From assembly GCF_012726235.1 (NCBI RefSeq), contig NZ_JAASAH010000007.1:222680-286679 (forward strand): DNA of 64,000 nt. Direction: 5' to 3'. The translations under genes and the position numbers were made by a program. The DNA is from Streptomyces sp. HNM0574 (GTDB lineage Bacteria > Actinomycetota > Actinomycetes > Streptomycetales > Streptomycetaceae). Below the pieces are notes generated by a model. The model saw only the letters and a list, made by a program, of their open reading frames with translations. It made no database searches and was not told where the DNA came from. Positions 58,004 through 64,000 of this stretch are shown in pieces. The first letter of the stretch is position 1; every line of letters starts with the position of its first letter.

Positions 58004-59466
58004 ACAAGCCACTGCGCCGGATCTCGATCTTCTGCGGCCTGCTGGTCCTGGCCCTGCTGATCCGCGACAACTGGGTCCAGTTCGTCCGCGCCGACGAGCT
58101 GAAGAGCCAGCCGGAGAACCGCCGGGTGGCGATCGCCCGGTACGCGGAGCCGCGCGGCAACATCATCGTCGACGGCAAGGCGATCACCGGCTCGGCCGAG
58201 ACCAAGGCCAACGACTTCAAGTACAAGCGCACCTACAAGGACGGCGCGATGTGGGCCCCGGTCACGGGCTACGCCTCGCAGGCGTTCGGCGCGAACCAGC
58301 TGGAGGCCCTGAACGACGGCATCCTGACGGGCAACGACGACCGGCTGTTCTTCAACCGGACGATCGACATGCTCACGGGCAAGCCGCCGAAGGGCGGCAA
58401 CGTCGTCACGACGCTCAACTCCAAGGCGCAGAAGGCCGCTTACGACGGCCTGGAGGGCAAGAAGGGCGCCGTCGCCGCCGTCAACCCGAAGACCGGCGCG
58501 ATCCTCGCGCTCGCCAGCTTCCCCAGCTACGACCCGTCCACCTTCGCCGGGAACGGCGACGCGGACTCGGAGGCGTGGGGCAAGCTCCAGCGCGGCAAGA
58601 ACGAGGACGAGCCGATGCTCAACCGCGCGCTGCGGCAGACCTATCCGCCCGGCTCCACCTTCAAGGTGGTCACCGCGGCGGCCGGCCTGGAGAGCGGCAA
58701 GTACGACCTCGACTCCAAGACCGACAGCGAGGTCCCCTACCGGCTGCCCAACTCCAGCACCGACCTGGGCAACGACGTCCAGGCGCCGTGCGAGAACGCG
58801 AGCATCCGCACCGCGATGCAGTGGTCCTGCAACACCGTGTTCGCGAAGATGAGCGACGACCTCGGCAACGAGGAAATGATCAAGATGTCGGAGAAGTTCG
58901 GCTTCAACGACAAGGAGCTGGACACCCCGGTCCGCGCCGCCGAGAGCGTCTACCCCGAGGACAACCGCCCGCAGAACGCGATGGCGGGCATCGGCCAGGC
59001 CAGCAACCGCACCACCCCGCTCCAGATGGCCATGGTCGCCTCCGCGGTCGCCAACGACGGCACGCTGATGCAGCCGTACATGGTCGACCAGCTCGTCGCG
59101 CCGAACCTGAACGTCGTCGAGCAGCACAAGCCCAAGGAGATGAGCGAGCCGGTCTCCTCCGAGAACGCGCAGAAGCTCCAGCAGGCCATGGAGGCCGTGG
59201 TCGAGAAGGGCACCGGCACCACCGCGCAGATCCCCGGCGTCAAGGTGGGCGGCAAGACCGGCACGGCCCAGCACGGCGAGAACAACAGCAAGAACCCGTA
59301 CGCCTGGTTCATCAGCTACGCGAAGGACCAGGACGGCTCGTCGCCGGTCGCGGTGGCGGTCGTCATCGAGAGTTCGGACACAGCCCGCAGCGAGATCGGC
59401 GGCAGTAAGCTCGCCGCTCCGATCGCCAAGGACGTGATGAACGCCGTGCTCAGCGGCAAGCAGTGA
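58000..59466 (+). CDS. pbpA: Class B penicillin-binding protein (peptidoglycan transpeptidase)
   Basis: A 488-residue protein with one N-terminal span (ISIFCGLLVLALLI). The transpeptidase domain carries Ser219 in STFK, SCN at 276-278 and KTGT at 419-422. It crosslinks strands made by the upstream SEDS protein. GTG at 58000 overlaps the SEDS stop by four bases. The absence of a long N-terminal dimerisation module fits the PbpA subgroup. Confidence 0.94.
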   Translation: MNKPLRRISIFCGLLVLALLIRDNWVQFVRADELKSQPENRRVAIARYAEPRGNIIVDGKAITGSAETKANDFKYKRTYKDGAMWAPVTGYASQAFGANQLEALNDGILTGNDDRLFFNRTIDMLTGKPPKGGNVVTTLNSKAQKAAYDGLEGKKGAVAAVNPKTGAILALASFPSYDPSTFAGNGDADSEAWGKLQRGKNEDEPMLNRALRQTYPPGSTFKVVTAAAGLESGKYDLDSKTDSEVPYRLPNSSTDLGNDVQAPCENASIRTAMQWSCNTVFAKMSDDLGNEEMIKMSEKFGFNDKELDTPVRAAESVYPEDNRPQNAMAGIGQASNRTTPLQMAMVASAVANDGTLMQPYMVDQLVAPNLNVVEQHKPKEMSEPVSSENAQKLQQAMEAVVEKGTGTTAQIPGVKVGGKTGTAQHGENNSKNPYAWFISYAKDQDGSSPVAVAVVIESSDTARSEIGGSKLAAPIAKDVMNAVLSGKQ

Positions 59467-59643
59467 CCGACGCAGCAGGCCGCCGAGCGCGCTTCACCGC
59501 GCCCCGGGCAGCACCGCACGCCAGCACGAGGTGACCCCGGTCACCGCGGGCCCGCCAAAAGGGGCGGGTACCGTATGCCGAGCAGCACACCGCCGTGCCG
59601 AACGATTCAAGGCGGCCCGGACGAACGGAGAGGGCTGGAGACT

Positions 59644-61602
59644 ATGGATGAGCCGCGTCGCCTAGGCGGCCGGTACGAGCTGGGCTCGGTGCTCGGCCGC
59701 GGGGGCATGGCCGAGGTGTACCTCGCCCACGACACCCGCCTGGGCCGCACCGTCGCGGTCAAGACGCTCCGCGTCGACCTCGCCCGCGACCCGTCGTTCC
59801 AGGCCCGCTTCCGGCGCGAGGCCCAGTCGGCCGCCTCGCTGAACCACCCCGCGATCGTCGCCGTGTACGACACCGGCGAGGACTACGTGGACGGGGTGTC
59901 CATCCCGTACATCGTCATGGAGTACGTCGACGGTTCGACGCTGCGTGAGCTGCTGCACTCCGGGCGGAAGCTGCTGCCCGAGCGGTCGATGGAGATGACC
60001 GTCGGCATCCTGCAGGCGCTGGAGTACTCGCACCGCAGCCAGATCGTCCACCGGGACATCAAACCGGCGAACATCATGCTGACCCGCACCGGCCAGGTGA
60101 AGGTCATGGACTTCGGCATCGCGCGGGCGATGGGCGACTCCGGCATGACGATGACGCAGACCGCTGCCGTGATCGGCACCGCGCAGTACCTCTCCCCCGA
60201 GCAGGCCAAGGGCGAGACCGTCGACGCGCGCTCCGACCTGTACTCCACGGGCTGCCTGATCTACGAACTGCTCACCAACCGGCCGCCGTTCGTCGGCGAC
60301 TCCCCGGTGGCGGTCGCGTACCAGCACGTGCGGGAGGAGCCGCAGGCGCCGAGCTCCTTCGACCCCGAGATCACGCCCGAGATGGACGCCATCGTCCTCA
60401 AGGCCCTGGTCAAGGACCCCGACTACCGGTACCAGAGCGCCGACGAGATGCGCGCCGACATCGAGGCGTGCCTCGACGGCCAGCCCGTGCAGGCGACCAC
60501 CGCGCTCGGCGCCGTCGGCTACGGCGGCGGCCACCCGGAGGACCAGCCCACCACGGCGCTGCGCGCGCAGAGCGCGCAGACGTCGATGATGCCGCCCGTC
60601 GACGACGGCGGCGCCTACGACGACGGACGCGGACGCGGACGCCGGCGCAGCAACACCTCGACGATCCTGCTCGCCCTCGCGGCGGTGCTGGTCCTCGTCG
60701 GGGCCGTCTTCGTCGGCAAGGCCCTCTTCGGGCAGAGCGCCTCGGACACCGTCGAGGTGCCGCAGCTGGCCGGGCAGAGCTTCGACCAGGCCGAAGTCCT
60801 CGCCAAGAACGGCGGGTTCAAGGTCACCAAGGGCGGCCGGGAGTTCTGCGAGCAGCCCAAGGGCAAGGTCTGCTCCACCGATCCGCCCAAGGGCTCCAAG
60901 GTCGAGCGCGACTCGACGGTCGAGCTCAACCTCTCCAAGGGCCCGGCGCCCGTCGACGTCCCCGACGTCAAGGGCAAGCCGGTGGAGAAGGCCCAGGAGG
61001 AGCTCACCAACGCGGGCTTCCGGTTCAAGACCCAGCAGGCCGAGTCCGACCAGGACCCGGGCACGGTCATCAACCAGAGCCCGGGCGGCGGTCAGAAGGC
61101 GCAGAAGGACTCGGTCATCAACCTGACCATCGCCAAGCAGTCGACCACCCCCGTCCCCAGCGTCCTCGGCAAGAGCTTCGACGAGGCCAAGGCCCAGCTC
61201 GAAGGCCTCGGCTTCAAGGTGGCGCGGACGGACGAGGAGAACGACGAGAAGCCCGCCGACAGCGTCCTCAAGCAGGACCCGGAGCCGGACTCCAGCGCCC
61301 CCGACGGCAGCCAGATCACCCTCACCGTCGCCAAGGCCCCGGAGGAGGACGACGAGGCAGCCACCGTGCCGGACGTCACGGAGCAGCCGCTCGGAGACGC
61401 CAGGGAAGCTCTGGAAGATGCCGGGTTCACGGTGGGGCCCATCACCGGACCGACCGAAGACGAGGCCATCGTCCTTTCCACAATCCCGGCTGGGAACAGC
61501 CAGGCCAAGAAGGGGGACGCCGTCCACGTCGTCACGCGCGCGCCTGACGGCGAAGAGGGCGGCGACAGCGGCGGAATCTTCGGCGGTCCCTTCGGTCACT
61601 GA
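59644..61602 (+). CDS. pknB: PASTA-domain Ser/Thr protein kinase PknB
   Basis: A 652-residue kinase. The kinase domain is at about 9-275 (GRGGMAEVYLAHD, VAVKTLR, HRDIKPANIMLT, DFGIARAMGDSG, GTAQYLSPEQ). A linker and one span at 338-360 follow. Four PASTA repeats (about 370-436, 437-500, 501-571 and 573-640) face the wall and bind muropeptides or lipid II. It controls growth and division through FhaA, FhaB and others. ATG at 59644 after GGAG. About 180 bases separate it from pbpA, so it may also have its own promoter. Confidence 0.95.
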   Translation: MDEPRRLGGRYELGSVLGRGGMAEVYLAHDTRLGRTVAVKTLRVDLARDPSFQARFRREAQSAASLNHPAIVAVYDTGEDYVDGVSIPYIVMEYVDGSTLRELLHSGRKLLPERSMEMTVGILQALEYSHRSQIVHRDIKPANIMLTRTGQVKVMDFGIARAMGDSGMTMTQTAAVIGTAQYLSPEQAKGETVDARSDLYSTGCLIYELLTNRPPFVGDSPVAVAYQHVREEPQAPSSFDPEITPEMDAIVLKALVKDPDYRYQSADEMRADIEACLDGQPVQATTALGAVGYGGGHPEDQPTTALRAQSAQTSMMPPVDDGGAYDDGRGRGRRRSNTSTILLALAAVLVLVGAVFVGKALFGQSASDTVEVPQLAGQSFDQAEVLAKNGGFKVTKGGREFCEQPKGKVCSTDPPKGSKVERDSTVELNLSKGPAPVDVPDVKGKPVEKAQEELTNAGFRFKTQQAESDQDPGTVINQSPGGGQKAQKDSVINLTIAKQSTTPVPSVLGKSFDEAKAQLEGLGFKVARTDEENDEKPADSVLKQDPEPDSSAPDGSQITLTVAKAPEEDDEAATVPDVTEQPLGDAREALEDAGFTVGPITGPTEDEAIVLSTIPAGNSQAKKGDAVHVVTRAPDGEEGGDSGGIFGGPFGH

Positions 61603-61642
61603 CCCCTGAAGGCCGACCACTCCGACTTTGGCAAGAAGGAAC

Positions 61643-61672
61643 TTGTCCATTTTCCACCTGCCTCGTTACTCT
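61643..61672 (+). promoter_or_regulatory. Candidate promoter of the small secreted protein gene
   Basis: TTGTCC (61643-61648) and TACTCT (61667-61672) are spaced by 18 bases in a relatively AT-rich stretch. A leader of about 115 bases follows. It can fold through AGCGCC near 61681 with GGCGCT near 61735, and CTCTC with GAGAG at about 61739-61756. Confidence 0.45.
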
Positions 61673-61793
61673 ATGTGAATAGCGCCACTTGGGGATTCGC
61701 CCCCTCCGGAGAGACGTCCAGTCGCCGGTGGGGGCGCTCTCTTTTACGGGGAGAGAAACACGGGGCGCACGCACCGACAGGGAGGGGAGAAAC

Positions 61794-62186
61794 GTGGACA
61801 GGAAAGCACTGAGACTCGGGATCGCCGGCGGAGCATTTGCGCTCGCCTCCATCGTGTCGCCTGCCGCACAGGCTGCCGGGCTGGAGCACGACTACGCCAA
61901 GAGCGGGTGGCCGAGCGGCAAGTACCACTACGAATGCGTCGTCGACAAGCAGGTCGTGGCGTGCTATCAGCCCCACGGGGACAAGATCTTCCTCATGGAC
62001 CGCGTCAAGGGCGGCAGCACCGCCAGCGCTTGGTTCTCCATTCCGGGCGCCGGGCGCGAGGGGCAGTGCGAAAGCCGACTGGGCGCCGAAACGTGGGGAG
62101 TCTGCAACAAGAACTTCCCCGAGGGAAAGAAGATCGCCCTCAAGACGGCCAAGAACGGAGGGAAGGGCATTACGATGACGACGTAA
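61794..62186 (+). CDS. Small secreted protein, 130 residues, four cysteines
   Basis: The N-terminus is a signal peptide (LRLGIAGGAFALASIVSPAAQA, cut before AGLEHDY). The mature part of about 102 residues is Lys/Gly-rich with four Cys (YECVV, VACY, GQCES and GVCNK), probably two disulfides, and no membrane anchor. I do not recognise a family. GTG at 61794 after GGGAGGGGAG. It lies between pknB and the sortases but has its own promoter and structured leader. Confidence 0.75.
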   Translation: MDRKALRLGIAGGAFALASIVSPAAQAAGLEHDYAKSGWPSGKYHYECVVDKQVVACYQPHGDKIFLMDRVKGGSTASAWFSIPGAGREGQCESRLGAETWGVCNKNFPEGKKIALKTAKNGGKGITMTT

Positions 62187-62261
62187 TGCCGCCCTTTCTC
62201 GCGGGGATGTCCCGCAGCGGCCAACTCTCTTTTCCGCACGCGGGTCGGACACAGAAGTGAC

Positions 62262-62293
62262 GGCGTCCGGCCCGCGTGGCGCGTCCGGACGCC
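62262..62293. terminator. Bidirectional hairpin between convergent genes
   Basis: GGCGTCCGG (62262-62270) pairs with CCGGACGCC (62285-62293). It lies in the 111-base gap between the small secreted protein and the sortase gene and ends four bases before the sortase stop. Confidence 0.6.
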
Positions 62294-62297
62294 TGCC

Positions 62298-63131
62298 TCA
62301 GCGCAGTTCCTTCGGCGGGGTGCGGTCGGCGTCGACCTTTTCGGTGCGTTCCAGTTCGCCCCAGACGATGTAGCGGTAGTCCGAGGTGTAGACGGGGGTG
62401 CAGGTCGTGAGGGTGATGTAGCGGCCCTTGTCCTTCTTGCCGGACTCCTTCGGCACCGGGTCCAGGACGTCGACGTTGTACTTCGACGTCTCCGGCAGCG
62501 TCTTGTAGACCTTGTACACGTACCAGGTGTTCTTGGTCTCGAAGACGATCGGGTCGCCGTTCTTGATCTTGTCGATGTTGTGGAACTTCGCGCCGTGCCC
62601 GTCGCGGTGCGCGGCGAGCGAGAAGTTGCCCGAATCGTCCTGCGGCAGCGCGGACTTGACCGGCTTGGTGTAGTAGCCCGCGACACCCTGGTTGAGGTCC
62701 TTGAGCTTCGTGCCCTTCTTCACCAGCGTCTCGCCGCCGGACATGGACGGTACGTGCAGGAAGCCGATGCCGTTCTTGGTGTCCAGCTCCCCGGGCCCGG
62801 TGTCCTTCTCCTCCTGCTGCGCCCAGTGGTCGCGGACGCTCCGGCTCTCGCGCTCGGCGTCCCGGTCGGCGAGCACGTTCGTCCACCACAGCGAGTAGAC
62901 GACGAACAGGGCGAGCAGCACACCCGCGGTGATCAGCAGCTCGCCGAGGACTCCGATCGCCGCGAACACCCGGCGCTTGGTACGGCCGGGGCGGGGCCTG
63001 GTCTTCCGCCCGGGTTCGGGCTCCGGTTCCGGCTTCTCCTCGGCGGGCGATTCCGGGGAGTCCGTGGACTGCGCCTGCTCGTCCGCCGGTTGCTCCGCGG
63101 TGGTCTCGTCGTCCCGCTCGTGCTCTGCCAC
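62298..63131 (-). CDS. srtE2: Class E sortase
   Basis: A 277-residue membrane transpeptidase. A 50-residue acidic/basic cytoplasmic start precedes one span (about 57-82, VFAAIGVLGELLITAGVLLALFVVYSLWW). The sortase domain has His in AAHRDGH, catalytic Cys244 in LTTCTP and Arg in YRYIVWG. Class E sortases in Streptomyces anchor LAxTG proteins such as long chaplins. GTG at 63131. The name follows its position after pknB as in S. coelicolor SCO3849 (from memory). A second sortase lies 22 bases upstream. Confidence 0.88.
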   Translation of the reverse strand: MAEHERDDETTAEQPADEQAQSTDSPESPAEEKPEPEPEPGRKTRPRPGRTKRRVFAAIGVLGELLITAGVLLALFVVYSLWWTNVLADRDAERESRSVRDHWAQQEEKDTGPGELDTKNGIGFLHVPSMSGGETLVKKGTKLKDLNQGVAGYYTKPVKSALPQDDSGNFSLAAHRDGHGAKFHNIDKIKNGDPIVFETKNTWYVYKVYKTLPETSKYNVDVLDPVPKESGKKDKGRYITLTTCTPVYTSDYRYIVWGELERTEKVDADRTPPKELR

Positions 63132-63153
63132 CGCGTATCGCCCGCTTTCGCCT

Positions 63154-64000
63154 CTACTTCACCAGAGCGTCCGGTTTGCCCTTGTCGCGAGGACGCTCTT
63201 CGACCAGATTTCCCCAGACGATCAGACGGTACTTCGAAGTGAACTCCGGAGTACACGTGGTCAGGGTGACGTAGCGCCCTGGCTCGGTGAATCCGGACTG
63301 CTTCGGCACCGGGTCGATCACGCTGGTGTTGGACGGCGAGGTCGAGGGGAGCCGGCTGGTCATCTCGTACGTGTAGTACGTGTCGGCCGTCTCCACCACG
63401 ATCTTGTCGCCGCCGACCAGGCGGTTGATGTACCGGAAGGGCTCGCCGTGGGTGTTGCGGTGCGCGGCCAGCGAGAAGTTGCCCTGCTTGTCCCAGGGCA
63501 TCGCGGTGTCGAGCGGCGCCTGGTTGTAGTGGCCGACCAGGCCCTTGTCGAGCACCGAGGTCTTGTCGACGCCCTGCGCGATCGGCGTCGAGATGTCGAT
63601 CTTCGGTATGTGGATGATCGCGAAGCCCTCGCCCGGCGCGAACTTCCCCGCCTTGCGCTCCGGATCGACCTTCTCCCCGCCCGAGCCGTCGCCCCAGCGC
63701 TCCTGCAACTCGTCGGCGGCGCCGCCCGCTTGCTGCCCGGCGAGCACGTTCGTCCACCACAGCTGGTACGCGACGAACAGCAGCATCAGCACGCCGACGG
63801 TGATGAACACCTCGCCGAGCGCCCGGCTCGCGATGACCCCGGGCCCGTCCTTGGCGGCCCGCGCCGCACGCCGCGCCTCCAGCCTGCTCCCGGCGGCCTG
63901 CGGCGTGACGGCGGCCGCCGTCCCCGCAGCGGCGGCCCTGCGGGTGCCGGTGCCGGACCGGCCCTTGGCGCGGGTGCCGCGGCCGTGTGCGCCGTGCGCC
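63154..64000 (-). CDS. srtE1: Class E sortase, second copy (5' end beyond the right edge)
   Basis: The reading frame stays open to the window edge, so the true start is outside. Visible are an Arg/Ala-rich basic N-terminal part, one span (VFITVGVLMLLFVAYQLWW) and the sortase domain. The domain holds AAHRNTHGEPF (His), LTTCTPEFTS (Cys) and YRLIVWGN (Arg). It is about half identical to the neighbour by eye, a tandem pair as in S. coelicolor SCO3849/SCO3850. An internal GTG at 63810 would delete the cytoplasmic part and is not preferred. Confidence 0.88.
   Translation of the reverse strand, partial: AHGAHGRGTRAKGRSGTGTRRAAAAGTAAAVTPQAAGSRLEARRAARAAKDGPGVIASRALGEVFITVGVLMLLFVAYQLWWTNVLAGQQAGGAADELQERWGDGSGGEKVDPERKAGKFAPGEGFAIIHIPKIDISTPIAQGVDKTSVLDKGLVGHYNQAPLDTAMPWDKQGNFSLAAHRNTHGEPFRYINRLVGGDKIVVETADTYYTYEMTSRLPSTSPSNTSVIDPVPKQSGFTEPGRYVTLTTCTPEFTSKYRLIVWGNLVEERPRDKGKPDALVK

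Noticed and set aside
1..64000. Insertion sequences, integrases, prophage or a biosynthetic gene cluster
   Set aside because: I found no transposase, integrase, phage structural gene, PKS or NRPS gene in the window.

Overview
The window is very GC-rich (roughly 72-74 % by eye), uses GTG starts and 4-base stop/start overlaps freely, and is densely packed with Streptomyces-type genes. Examples are mycothiol-dependent enzymes, duplicate branched-chain keto-acid dehydrogenase operons, Pkn kinases, the FhaA/FhaB-PP2C-SEDS-PBP-PknB cell-wall cluster, class E sortases and the bacterial proteasome activator. It reads as core chromosome of a Streptomyces species. I cannot name the species from the sequence alone.

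Layout. 1-9.9 kb: a PP2C phosphatase fragment at the edge, a phosphoribosyltransferase/hydrolase fusion, a candidate 6C-like small RNA (about 2156-2245), and a four-gene EspR-like regulator / HEXXH protease / two membrane-protein operon (2670-5747). These are followed by a SCO4226-family protein, an MFS pump, and a GNAT plus His-rich membrane protein behind a Zur-box-like site. 10-18.4 kb: an ECF sigma factor facing a small zf-HC2 anti-sigma-like protein, a Cys-rich small protein, and a nucleoside-use locus (nucleoside hydrolase and MFS transporter divergent from a LacI regulator and ribokinase). A class A beta-lactamase follows. 18.5-25.4 kb: an AMP-forming acyl-CoA ligase, a LURP-one/tubby-like protein, a nitrilase-family amidase, a DinB/MDMPI enzyme and a GntR-MFS pair. 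25.4-40.5 kb: bkd operon 1 (minus strand), a NarL-type regulator, a phosphotransferase, two divergent Ser/Thr kinases, TetR, an Lrp/BkdR-like regulator and bkd operon 2. 40.5-53 kb: a MobA-like fusion, a MoeA-like protein, a K+ channel, a quinone oxidoreductase, an acidic secreted protein, Bpa, an RNA methyltransferase, an HTTM/DUF5819 pair, an acyl-CoA dehydrogenase, a rhodanese, a J-domain protein and tRNA-Leu(CAG). 53.4-64 kb: fhaA-fhaB-PP2C-SEDS-PBP-pknB, a small secreted protein and two class E sortases, the second cut by the right edge.

Cross-cutting structure. A family of short repeats (core GCGGGGAACTGCGC) occurs in five arrays, all between convergent genes, and several begin with a hairpin built onto the stop codon. 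An 11-bp, helically phased repeat lies between the beta-lactamase and the acyl-CoA ligase. Several perfect inverted repeats mark likely operators in divergent promoter regions. The two bkd operons supply branched-chain acyl-CoA starters from valine, leucine and isoleucine. The pknB cluster couples PASTA-kinase signalling to SEDS/PBP peptidoglycan synthesis.
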